From Companilactobacillus zhachilii (GTDB lineage Bacteria > Bacillota > Bacilli > Lactobacillales > Lactobacillaceae): a stretch of DNA of 64,000 bases. Under the pieces are notes generated by a model that was given only the letters and a program-made list of their open reading frames with translations, made no database searches and had not been told where the DNA came from. Each line of letters begins with the position of its first letter. The stretch's first letter is position 1. The position numbers were made by a program, and so were the translations under genes. The stretch spans positions 992,001-1,056,000 of the forward strand of contig NZ_CP031933.2 in the NCBI RefSeq assembly GCF_003606365.2. The letters are read 5' to 3'. Shown here piece after piece: positions 46,312 through 54,872 of this stretch.

Positions 46312-46486
46312 ACTAGTTGGAAGAGTGAAGAAAGATTAACAGACAGTGAAAGTGGTGTTAGTGCTTTAGCACTTACACCACCGGGCGTATTTGGAGACTT
46401 GCTTGCAAGTCTTCAAATCGAGGTCTGAGACCTTGGCTCAGACCGGTCCGAACCGCCAGTTAATCTTTCTTCACTCTGGAAACGGC
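46312..46486 (-). repeat. Cloverleaf repeat, type 1, copy I (reverse)
   Basis: Outer arm AGAGTGAAGAAAGATTAAC (46322-46340) pairs perfectly with 46459-46477 and is unrelated in sequence to the arms of A, D and F. Hairpin 1 GGTCTGAG/CTCAGACC. It converges with copy H across 74 bases. Confidence 0.9.
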
Positions 46487-46537
46487 ATAATACTAAATAT
46501 TAATTAACAAATAAATTAATCAAGTGAGGGAAAAAAC

Positions 46538-47169
46538 TTGCTATTAAGCTTTTATAATCCAGATGTTTTAGGGGATGTCTTGATTGTCGAGACAGCAGAA
46601 GATGTTGCGGCACAAGATACGACTCAAAAAGATAATGTAGTACGTATTTTTAATACAGAAACTAATGATGCCATTGGATTCAACTTTTTGGACTTGGTGA
46701 AGCGCTAGGTATCCAAAATGAATCCGGTCAAGTATTTCTTGATGACAAGCAAGTAGACACTTTGAATAGTGCCATTGCTAAAGCAGGTTTTTCTGATAAA
46801 TTAGAGACTGATAATAGTCCCAAGTTCGTTATTGGACATGTTGATGAAATGGAAGCACATCCTGATTCAGATCATTTGCACATTACTCAAACAAGTGTTG
46901 GTTTAGATAAACCTGTACAAATCGTTTGTGGTGCGCCAAATATTGAACAAGGTCAACTAGTTGTCGTTGCATTGCCGGGTGCGGTAATGCCAACCGGAGC
47001 TGAAATTTGGCCTGGTGCCTTACGTGGCGTTGATAGTTATGGGATGATTTGTTCTGCTCGTGAATTAGGTATTCCTAATGCACCACAAAAACGTGGAATT
47101 TTGGTACTCGATAATGGTACAGCAGGACAAGCATTTGATTTTGAAGCAGCTAAGAATTTGTTCGATTAG
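46538..47169 (+). pseudogene. ytpR: tRNA-binding-domain protein YtpR, frameshifted
   Basis: YtpR-family protein with an N-terminal domain and a C-terminal EMAP/PheT-type tRNA-binding OB fold (FVIGHVDEMEAHPDSDHLH, QIVCGAPNI, MICSARELGI). TTG 46538 follows GTGAGGG. The first frame (MLLSFYNPDVLGDVL...) ends early at 46708. The continuation FFGLGEALGIQNESGQ is one base out of phase after the T5 run at 46685-46689; adding one T restores about 210 residues. The OB-fold part alone could still be made from ATG 46762. Either decay or a misread run. Confidence 0.85.
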
Positions 47170-47177
47170 GAGTTATT

Positions 47178-48509
47178 ATGGAAAATACAGTCTATCATTT
47201 TGTTGGAATTAAAGGTACAGGTATGAGTGCTTTAGCACTTATTTTGAAAGACCTAGGATATGAAGTTCAGGGATCAGATATTGATAAATATACATTTACT
47301 CAACGTGGCCTTGAACAAGCAGGTATTAAAATCTTACCTTTCGATGAAAATAATATTCATGAAGCTTTGACAATTGTTAAAGGAAACGCTTTTAATGATG
47401 ACCAAGTAGAAATTAAAAAAGCTAATGATATGCATTTATCAGTTATTACATATCCAGAATTAGTTGGTAAATTGGTTAATGATTATACATCAATTGGTAT
47501 TGCTGGTTCACATGGTAAGACAAGTACAACTGGTCTTTTGGCACATACACTTAGTGGAATTGCTAAGACTTCATACTTGATTGGTGATGGTACTGGTAAA
47601 GGTATCAAAGATGCAAAATTCTTTGTATTTGAAGCTGATGAATATCGTCGTCACTTCTTAGCTTACTCACCAGATTACTTGATCATTACAAATATTGATT
47701 TTGATCACCCTGATTACTTCTTCGGTGGAATCAATGATGTTGTTGATGCCTTTGAGTCAGAAGCTAGAAAGACTAAGAAGGGTATCTTTATCTGGGGTGA
47801 AGATAAACATGCTAAGTCAATCAAGGCTGATGCTCCAATTTATACATATGGTTTGAATGAATCAGATTATATTCGTGCAACTAATATCAAGCGGACTGTT
47901 AAAGGTTCATCATTTGATGTTTCAATTAATGGTGAAAATATTGGTAATTTCCAAGTTCCATTGTTTGGTGAACACAATGTTCTTAATTCACTAGCTGTTA
48001 TCGGTGTCGGTCATATGGAAAAACTTGATCACGCTTTGATCAACCGTGAACTACAAACATTCAGTGGTGTTAAGAGACGTTTCAGCGAAAAGAAAGTAGC
48101 TGATCAAGTTATCATTGATGACTATGCTCACCATCCACAAGAAATTAAAGCTACCATTGACGCTGCTAGACAAAAATATCCTGACAAAAAGATTATTGCT
48201 GTCTTCCAACCACATACTTATACAAGAACGTTAGCCTTAATGGATGACTTTGCTAAGTCACTTGATTTGGCTGATGAAGTTTACTTGACTAATATCTTTG
48301 GTTCCATTCGTGAAGCCCATGGTGATATTACAAGTAAAGATCTTGGTGACAAGATTCATAAGGGTGGTAACGTTCTAACGCTTGACGACCTTTCATCATT
48401 ATTGGATTATCACAATACAGTGATGATTTTCATGGGTGCCGGGGATGTTCAAAAGTATGAAACTGCTTATGAACAATTGTTAAGCACTTTGAATCCTAAT
48501 CAACAATAA
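47178..48509 (+). CDS. murC: UDP-N-acetylmuramate--L-alanine ligase
   Basis: Adds L-Ala to UDP-MurNAc in peptidoglycan precursor synthesis. 443 residues, a full Mur ligase: N-terminal Rossmann [19 protein letters not shown] loop [26 protein letters not shown] and C-terminal [13 protein letters not shown] precedes the ATG, 8 bases after ytpR. Confidence 0.97.
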   Translation: MENTVYHFVGIKGTGMSALALILKDLGYEVQGSDIDKYTFTQRGLEQAGIKILPFDENNIHEALTIVKGNAFNDDQVEIKKANDMHLSVITYPELVGKLVNDYTSIGIAGSHGKTSTTGLLAHTLSGIAKTSYLIGDGTGKGIKDAKFFVFEADEYRRHFLAYSPDYLIITNIDFDHPDYFFGGINDVVDAFESEARKTKKGIFIWGEDKHAKSIKADAPIYTYGLNESDYIRATNIKRTVKGSSFDVSINGENIGNFQVPLFGEHNVLNSLAVIGVGHMEKLDHALINRELQTFSGVKRRFSEKKVADQVIIDDYAHHPQEIKATIDAARQKYPDKKIIAVFQPHTYTRTLALMDDFAKSLDLADEVYLTNIFGSIREAHGDITSKDLGDKIHKGGNVLTLDDLSSLLDYHNTVMIFMGAGDVQKYETAYEQLLSTLNPNQQ

Positions 48510-48513
48510 AAAT

Positions 48514-48553
48514 AAAGCTAAGCAATCTGATTTTTGGATTGCTTAGCTTTTTT
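48514..48553 (+). terminator. murC terminator
   Basis: AAAGCTAAGCAATC pairs with GATTGCTTAGCTTT, then T-rich tail. The loop-side AATC/GATT sequence resembles the core of the nested repeats. Confidence 0.9.
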
Positions 48554-48557
48554 ATAT

Positions 48558-48735
48558 GCCGCCTCCAGGAGCAATGAAATTAGGTACGCTATGGGGACCG
48601 GTTGGAGCCAAGGTCTCCAACCTCGATTTTGAACTTCGCAAAGTGCGCGAATTTCAAAACTCGTCCCGTGGTGTAATGGCTAAAGCCATAACGCCACCTT
48701 CACAGCGACCTAATTTCATTGCTCCTGGAGGCTAG
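48558..48735 (+). repeat. Cloverleaf repeat, type 2, copy J (solo)
   Basis: Outer arm AGGAGCAATGAAATTAGGT (48567-48585) pairs perfectly with 48708-48726. Hairpin 1 GGTTGGAG/CTCCAACC. Hairpin 3 GTGGTGTAATGGC/GCCATAACGCCAC. The right end reads GGAGGCTAG instead of TTCCGGCTAG. From here to 48921 nothing further is seen. Confidence 0.9.
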
Positions 48736-48921
48736 TTTATTTGTTGTTTTTTTACAATATTGAGATTGATTTGTATGCTGTTTACTATCTTGATACTTCG
48801 GAAAACTAGAGTGTCATAACTTAAAGTCTATTTTGAAACTTTTAACATTTGGTTACTTAATCATTAATACTTTTGAAAATTTAATTCACAGTAATCTAAA
48901 TTTATTGTTGATGTGGTTTTA

Positions 48922-50112
48922 TCACAAAAGTTTCAAAAAGACTGATGCGATGATAACTGATGCCACTGATACGGTTGCAAATCCTCCGACGAGCATTTTA
49001 GGTAAGATGGATTCGGTTAGATAGGCTTTTTCGTCGTCGCTTTGAGCAACACTTTGGCAAATTTCGGTTGTTAGGATGAAATCGGCAGGAAATCCAAAGA
49101 GGGCTGTTAATGAACAGGCAAAGGCCATTTCACGGCTCATACCAAATGGCTTTGCTAATAGGAATGAGGCTACAAACATACCGAGGATTCCTAGTAAAAT
49201 TAAAACGATAATTTGAATAATAATATGTCCGATAATAGCAGGTGTGGTCAAGCTTAGTTGGGCAAAGATGTATGACAATAGTCCATACATTAGCCAGTTG
49301 AAGACTTTAGCTTTATCAAGGGCATTTGTTTCAATGAAACCGAGTTGATGGGCGATTACACCCAGGATTAGACAGATGACGTTGGCGTTGATTTCTCCGT
49401 GAACGAGGCTGGCTAACCAGTTTCCTAGTAAAGCAATCAAGGCAACACGAGTAATGATAAAGACGGGTGTTTGAAATTGGTCAGGCAATTTAAAAGCTGG
49501 TTTATTAACTGTTTCAGAAAGATTATGTTTTTTAATAATTTGGGCGACTTCAGAAGTGGGGTCGTCTTTTTCATTGTGATATTTAGTTGAAAGTCGATGT
49601 CCTTCTTTACGCAAAAGGAGGGCCGTTAATGGATAACCAATCATTGAATGCATGATAAACATTGAAACTGGGAGAGCTACTAGGGTTGTGATGCCGGCAG
49701 CTTTCAATCCGTTAGTCATCAATAATGCAGCAACGATACCACCAGTTAATGGTGGAACTGCAGCAACAACTGTTTTCCAGTTAAAGAATAATGATCCAAT
49801 GGTTAAAGTGAAAATTAATGTACCAGTAACGCCTAGAAGCGCGATACAAACAGCTTTCCACTGGTTAGCCAATTCCTTTAGATCCATTAAGCTTCCCATC
49901 TGTACCAATAACATCGACATCGCAACCCCGACGAATTGGGGTGTATAAGAAGCTTGTGTAACGATATTTTTTGGTAGAATAGTCCAAAATCCGATGGCGA
50001 AGAGGACCGCGGTGATGAAAATTGAAGGTACGAATGCTTTGGTAGCGGCAGAGGCCCACTCACCGATCAATATGAAAATCATGACAGTTGTGAACGATAG
50101 TAGATAAGTCAT
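48922..50112 (-). CDS. Polytopic membrane transporter-like protein
   Basis: 396 residues with about 10-11 helices and a cytoplasmic loop near 170-205 (RKEGHRLSTKYHNEKDD). The glycine-rich PPLTGGIVAALLMTNG and the symmetric repeat suggest a secondary transporter of the GltS/anion-symporter type fold, but no family is certain. It is divergent from two amidohydrolase genes and shares their upstream region, so it may import their substrate. Confidence 0.65.
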   Translation of the reverse strand: MTYLLSFTTVMIFILIGEWASAATKAFVPSIFITAVLFAIGFWTILPKNIVTQASYTPQFVGVAMSMLLVQMGSLMDLKELANQWKAVCIALLGVTGTLIFTLTIGSLFFNWKTVVAAVPPLTGGIVAALLMTNGLKAAGITTLVALPVSMFIMHSMIGYPLTALLLRKEGHRLSTKYHNEKDDPTSEVAQIIKKHNLSETVNKPAFKLPDQFQTPVFIITRVALIALLGNWLASLVHGEINANVICLILGVIAHQLGFIETNALDKAKVFNWLMYGLLSYIFAQLSLTTPAIIGHIIIQIIVLILLGILGMFVASFLLAKPFGMSREMAFACSLTALFGFPADFILTTEICQSVAQSDDEKAYLTESILPKMLVGGFATVSVASVIIASVFLKLL

Positions 50113-50308
50113 ATTTTTGACCTCCTGAAATTTATTGGCAAAAATTATTAGTTACAGCGCAAATTTTGCGAGCATTTAATAAATATGGCAATAAATAAAG
50201 CATTTATTAGACAAAAAGTATAATTATATCAAAAATAATTTGTACATTTTGACTTTAAAACTATTTCAATTTAAGCTAAATTTAAATTTTATTTAGGAGG
50301 ACTTTATC

Positions 50309-51508
50309 GTGGAAACTCTTTACAAGAATTTTAATTTATTTGATGGCAAAACAGCTCAAATTCAAAAAGATGCTTGGTTTATCGTTGATGATAAGTCTGG
50401 AGAAATTATTAAGTTAGGCTTTAAAGATGCACCTGATGCTGAACACATCGTTGATTTGCAACAAAAGTATGTCATGCCTGGATTGATCAATTCGCATGTT
50501 CACTTAATGATGAATGCAATTACTAATAAGTTGAATTATTTGTCAGAGGCTGAAGTTACTTTTACAGCGTTAAATAATTTAAAAGAGGCACTTCAAGCTG
50601 GTGTTACTTATGTGAGAGATTGCGGTTGTGCCTTCGATGTGGATATTAAATTGCGTCGCTTACAAGAAGAAGGTCAATTGGGTGGAACCGAAATAGTGCC
50701 ATCTGGACGTCCAATGTCAATCACAGGTGGACATGCTGACTTTACTGAAGGACTTGATGGCGAAACAACTTGGGGCAATATTGTCGATTCCCCTGATGAA
50801 ATGCGTCATGCTGTTCGTCGTGAGTTTAAACTGGGTGCTAAAAATATCAAAATCATGGTTACCGGTGGTGTCATGTCGGCGACTGATAAGATTGATGATG
50901 TAGAACTTTCAATGCCTGAATTGGAAACTGTTGTTGAAGAAGCTCACAACAAACATATGACAGTTGCCGCCCATGCTGAAGGTGCCAAAGGTATTCATGA
51001 AGCAATTGTTGCTGGAGTAGACTCAATTGAACACGGTTGCTTAATTACAGATGATGACATTGAGTTAATTAAGCAAAAAGGCATTTATTTAACACCGACA
51101 GTTATCGCAACATACTCTATTCCAGCCTATGGTGAAGGCAAATTGCCAGATTATATGATTGAAAAAGCCAAAGGTTTCAAGGAACAATTCTATGCACGTA
51201 TGAAAGTAGCCATTCCTGCAGGAGTTAAATTATCTTTTGGTACTGATGCTGGGACTCCATTCAATCGTTTCGGCGATATTCCAAAAGAGCTAGAACTGCT
51301 GACTGATGTTGGAGCAACCAATGAAGAAGCCTTACTATCAGCAACAAAAAATAGTTCCCACTTGTTAGGAATTGATGACAAATATGGTTCACTAGAAACC
51401 GGAAAAATCGCCGATTTCTTAGTGCTTGATGATGATCCCATTGCTGATATTAAGGCTGTTCAACAAGCTGATAAAGCTGTTTATAAAAAAGGCGTTAAGG
51501 TATTTTAA
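50309..51508 (+). CDS. Metal-dependent amidohydrolase (paralogue 1)
   Basis: Amidohydrolase-superfamily TIM-barrel enzyme of 399 residues, GTG start after TAGGAGG. Metal ligands in order: MPGLINSHVHLMM (HxH), KIMVTGG (probable carboxylated Lys), AAHAEGAKG and IEHG (two His), and GTDAGTP (Asp). This group includes Xaa-Pro dipeptidases, imidazolonepropionase-like and ochratoxinase-like enzymes; the true substrate is unknown. A near copy follows after 46 bases. Confidence 0.88.
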   Translation: METLYKNFNLFDGKTAQIQKDAWFIVDDKSGEIIKLGFKDAPDAEHIVDLQQKYVMPGLINSHVHLMMNAITNKLNYLSEAEVTFTALNNLKEALQAGVTYVRDCGCAFDVDIKLRRLQEEGQLGGTEIVPSGRPMSITGGHADFTEGLDGETTWGNIVDSPDEMRHAVRREFKLGAKNIKIMVTGGVMSATDKIDDVELSMPELETVVEEAHNKHMTVAAHAEGAKGIHEAIVAGVDSIEHGCLITDDDIELIKQKGIYLTPTVIATYSIPAYGEGKLPDYMIEKAKGFKEQFYARMKVAIPAGVKLSFGTDAGTPFNRFGDIPKELELLTDVGATNEEALLSATKNSSHLLGIDDKYGSLETGKIADFLVLDDDPIADIKAVQQADKAVYKKGVKVF

Positions 51509-51554
51509 TTAGTAAGATTTGTCGAAGACTTAATTAAAATTTTAGGAGATACAG

Positions 51555-52796
51555 ATGAATAAGACATTTACCAACCTCAATTTATTTAATGGAATTGACG
51601 AAACAATTGTTAGAAATAGTTATTTTACCGTCAATGAAAGTGGTCGTATTACTGAAATTGGGGTAGGTATTCCCAATGATGACAGTCAGAAAATAGATTT
51701 GAAGGGAAAATACGTGATGCCAGGGATGATAAATGCCCATACTCATATCATGATGGATCCCTTTCTCAATAAATTTAATTATGCATCTGAAACTGAAGTG
51801 ACTTTCGAGGCGTTGAATAATTTGCAAAAACTTTTGCTGTCAGGAGTTACTTATGTGAGAGACTGTGGTTGTGCCTTTGATGTTGATATTAAATTACGTA
51901 AGTTACAAGAAGATGGGCAACTCAAAGGAACTGAAATTTTACCATCTGGTCGTCCGATGACAATGACAGGTGGCCACGCAGATTTTGTTGAAGGACTTGA
52001 TGGGGAAACGACTTGGGGTCATATTACGGATTCTAACGATGCTATGCGTCATGCCGTTCGTCAGAATTTCAAACGTGGTGCTAACAATATTAAAGTCATG
52101 GTCACAGGTGGAGTAATGTCACCAACTGACCAAGTTGACGATGTTGAATTAACAGAAGAAGAAATTCGTATAGCGGTTGAAGAAGCTCACAGTAAGCACA
52201 TGACAGTGGCAGCACACGCCCAAGGTAATCGTGGAATTCAGTTTGCACTCAATGCTGGTGTTGATTCAATTGAGCATGGAATTTATCTTGATAAAAAACA
52301 AGCTGAATTTATGAAAGATAATGATATCTGCTTAGTACCGACCTTGAGTGCCTGTGTTAATATTGAAAAATTTGCAAAAGGTAAAGTTCCAAATTATATG
52401 TACTTGAAAAATCAAGCTGTTAAGGCCGATTTATTCAGAAATGCAACAATGGCTACACAAAAAGGTGTCAAAATTATTGTTGGGACCGATGCTGGAACAC
52501 CCTTTAATAGTTTTGACACGGGCACGGCAGATGAAGTTGTATTACTTACTGAATTAGGATTAACACCTTATCAAGCTCTATTAGGAACAAACATTTATGC
52601 GGCTGAATTATTAAAGATTGATGACCAATATGGCAGTATTGATGTTGATAAATTTGCTGATTTTTTGGTATTGGACGAAAATCCATTAGATGACATTACT
52701 GCAATTAGACAAGCTAATAAACTAGTTTATAAAAAAGGTGAGTTAGTTAATAAAAAAGTAAATGTTGGGCTGAATGAAGTAGCTGATTTGTTATAA
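51555..52796 (+). CDS. Metal-dependent amidohydrolase (paralogue 2)
   Basis: 413 residues, clearly homologous along its length to the preceding gene (shared GVTYVRDCGCAFDVDIKLR, EGLDGETTWG). Metal ligands are all kept: MPGMINAHTHIMM, KVMVTGG, AAHAQGNRG, IEHG, GTDAGTP. The substrate-pocket segment after IEHG differs (IYLDKKQAEFMKD here, CLITDDDIELIKQ there), suggesting a changed specificity after tandem duplication. TAGGAG precedes the ATG. Confidence 0.88.
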   Translation: MNKTFTNLNLFNGIDETIVRNSYFTVNESGRITEIGVGIPNDDSQKIDLKGKYVMPGMINAHTHIMMDPFLNKFNYASETEVTFEALNNLQKLLLSGVTYVRDCGCAFDVDIKLRKLQEDGQLKGTEILPSGRPMTMTGGHADFVEGLDGETTWGHITDSNDAMRHAVRQNFKRGANNIKVMVTGGVMSPTDQVDDVELTEEEIRIAVEEAHSKHMTVAAHAQGNRGIQFALNAGVDSIEHGIYLDKKQAEFMKDNDICLVPTLSACVNIEKFAKGKVPNYMYLKNQAVKADLFRNATMATQKGVKIIVGTDAGTPFNSFDTGTADEVVLLTELGLTPYQALLGTNIYAAELLKIDDQYGSIDVDKFADFLVLDENPLDDITAIRQANKLVYKKGELVNKKVNVGLNEVADLL

Positions 52797-52857
52797 AAGT
52801 TAGATTCTTTTCTAGCATAAATTTTTTTAAAATAGTAAAGTATAGGGTAAGAGCTAG

Positions 52858-52889
52858 GCTATGACAGAGCAGATTGTCATGGCCTTTTT
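52858..52889 (+). terminator. Terminator between amidohydrolase 2 and MFS gene
   Basis: GGCtATGACA pairs with TGTCATgGCC, followed by T5. Confidence 0.75.
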
Positions 52890-52910
52890 GTATGAAAAGA
52901 GGTCATTGGT

Positions 52911-54311
52911 TTGGATAATTCCGTATCAACTCGGGTTAAATTGTCAATTTTGGCAGTGGGATTGTTATCATTTACAGGTATTTTAATTGAAACATCAATG
53001 AATGTGACATTTCCAACATTGGTTAAAATGCTTAACGTCAGTCTGGGTACAGTTCAGTGGCTGACAACGGGATATTTATTGTTAACAACAATTGTTATGA
53101 GTACAACGGCTTATCTTTTGAAAAAATTTAATCCGCTAAAGTTATTTATTTTCGCAACCGCTTGTTGTTTTATCGGTTCGCTGGTTTGTTTAATGGCACC
53201 TGATTTTCCAGTTTTGCTAGGTGGGAGATTATTACAGGCAGTCTCTACAGGACTTTCAACACCATTGATGTTCAATTTGATTTTTGAGGAAATACCTACT
53301 TCTAAGTTAGGGCTATATACTGGTTTAGCTGGGATTGTAATTTCATTAGCTCCTGCCTTAGGGCCTACCTATGGTGGTGTCGTTAATGGCTTGTGGTCGT
53401 GGCGTGAAATATTTGTAGGTGTTTTGCCATTAATTATTTTATTGTTTATTATTGGGATTTTTACTATTCGTGGTCAAGCTCGAGGTACAAAGGGGATTTC
53501 CTTTGATTATTTGAGTGTGGCAGGATTAGCCATAATTTTCTCAACAATTTTATTTACTTTTGATCAAGCAGGTCGCTATGGCTGGGATTCTAAGAAATTT
53601 TTACTTTGGGTATTAGGTTCGTTAGTGATTTTTATAATATTTACTTGGTACAATCGTCAAAGTAGTCGTCAATTGATAGATTTTTCAATATTAAGAGTTC
53701 CAGTTTTGAGGTTACGTTTATTTGGATACTTTAGTTTGCAATTTATAAATATCGGTTTGTCATTTGTTTTGCCGATATTTGCTCAAACAGTTTTAAAACT
53801 AGATTCAGCACAGGCTGGATTAATGCTACTACCGGGTTCGTTGCTAGGTGCAGCAGTCGGCCCTATTGCCGGTTATATGTACGATAGACGAGGAGCTTGG
53901 ATTCCACTATTGATCAGCGGTTTATTAATAACTGTTGGTTCAGGTCTATTTTGGATTAAGAGTGAAAGCTTGACGATGGTGGGGATTATTTGGATTTATA
54001 TTTTAGTAAGGATTGGTTTCAGTATGGGATTTGGAGTCTCATTATCCGACGGAAGCGTTCAAGTAAAGGGGGCGAAGAAGTCGGACCAAAATTCGCTTTA
54101 TAGTATGATGCAACAATATGCGGGTTCACTAGGAACAAATGTCTTGTCGGTTGTTATTTCAGCAGTGGCTATAACAAGTGGCACCAATAATGAAGTTTTG
54201 AACACAATAGCGGGTGCAAAAATTGACTTTGCTATTTTAACTGTTCTATCGTTACTAGTATTGTTATCAATTATTTATGTTTATTTCAGATATGAAAGAC
54301 AAAAAGATTAA
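52911..54311 (+). CDS. MFS drug exporter, DHA2 family (14 helices)
   Basis: 466 residues. The N-terminal helix ends ETSMNVTFPTLVKML and is followed by QWLTTGYLLLTT, the EmrB/QacA signature in helix 2; GLAGIVISLAPALGPTYGG is motif C, diagnostic of drug:H+ antiporters. TTG 52911 follows GAGG. A terminator separates it from the amidohydrolases, so co-regulation is not obvious. Confidence 0.9.
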   Translation: MDNSVSTRVKLSILAVGLLSFTGILIETSMNVTFPTLVKMLNVSLGTVQWLTTGYLLLTTIVMSTTAYLLKKFNPLKLFIFATACCFIGSLVCLMAPDFPVLLGGRLLQAVSTGLSTPLMFNLIFEEIPTSKLGLYTGLAGIVISLAPALGPTYGGVVNGLWSWREIFVGVLPLIILLFIIGIFTIRGQARGTKGISFDYLSVAGLAIIFSTILFTFDQAGRYGWDSKKFLLWVLGSLVIFIIFTWYNRQSSRQLIDFSILRVPVLRLRLFGYFSLQFINIGLSFVLPIFAQTVLKLDSAQAGLMLLPGSLLGAAVGPIAGYMYDRRGAWIPLLISGLLITVGSGLFWIKSESLTMVGIIWIYILVRIGFSMGFGVSLSDGSVQVKGAKKSDQNSLYSMMQQYAGSLGTNVLSVVISAVAITSGTNNEVLNTIAGAKIDFAILTVLSLLVLLSIIYVYFRYERQKD

Positions 54312-54339
54312 TTGAAAATCTTGGGAAGTTTGGTTAGTT

Positions 54340-54520
54340 GCCGTCTCTGGGTGTAAAAAATGTTGGCGCTGTGGGGACCGGTTCGAGCCGAAAAGCGGTC
54401 TCGAACCACGATTTTGAACTTCGCAAAGTACGCGAATTTCAAAACTCGTCCGGTGGTGTAATGACTAAAGCCATTACACCACCGTCACTGCAGCCAATAT
54501 TTTTTGCACCCAGAAACTAA
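54340..54520 (+). repeat. Cloverleaf repeat, type 2, copy K (solo)
   Basis: Outer arm CTGGGTGTAAAAAATGTTGGC pairs with 54493-54513 through two G-T wobbles. Hairpin 1 GGTTCGAG/CTCGAACC has a long loop with CCG/CGG pairing. Hairpin 3 GGTGGTGTAATG/CATTACACCACC is perfectly matched. Confidence 0.9.
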
Positions 54521-54550
54521 TATATTTGTTATTTTTAAAACAGTGCTGTA

Positions 54551-54623
54551 TTATTTGAAGTTTAATATAATCAAAAGGGCTAGATATTTTTTGTATACCA
54601 AGAAAAATATCTAACCTTTTTTT
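54551..54623. terminator. Hairpin shared with 40030-40103
   Basis: AAAGGGCTAGATAT pairs with ATATCTAACCTTT and is followed by T7. The upstream flank TTATTTGAAGTTTAATATAA repeats that of the yhaM terminator. Both follow a type 2 cloverleaf copy (here complete, there truncated). Confidence 0.75.
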
Positions 54624-54710
54624 ACATTGGATTCTATAACCAAAGTTGAGAAAAAACTGATGCGGTAAGAGTTGTTTTTTATCTTTCACAGTCAAGTGAT
54701 TATAGGTTAA

Positions 54711-54747
54711 CCCCATAGCTACCAAAATCTCTTGCTCTTGGAGGCGG
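54711..54747 (-). repeat. Truncated cloverleaf repeat, copy L (reverse)
   Basis: CCCCATAGCTACCAAAATCT and the following CTTGCTCTTGGAGGCGG are the left end and left outer arm of a type 2 element in reverse (compare copy G). The body and other arm are absent. Confidence 0.75.
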
Positions 54748-54872
54748 AATATTTAACATGCATATTGACTGGAGGTTGCGTAGTGATGGGTAACTTTAAT
54801 TTCACTAATCTGTTACAACGCAGTCTGATTTGTTAAAATAGAATTAGTTAATTCAGTTTTATTGGAGAATAT

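Noticed and set aside
50270..50286. TTTAAG-N5-TTTAAA before amidohydrolase 1 as a second CiaR box
   Set aside because: One mismatch in a very AT-rich region, and a -10 at the right distance would fall on the ribosome-binding site.
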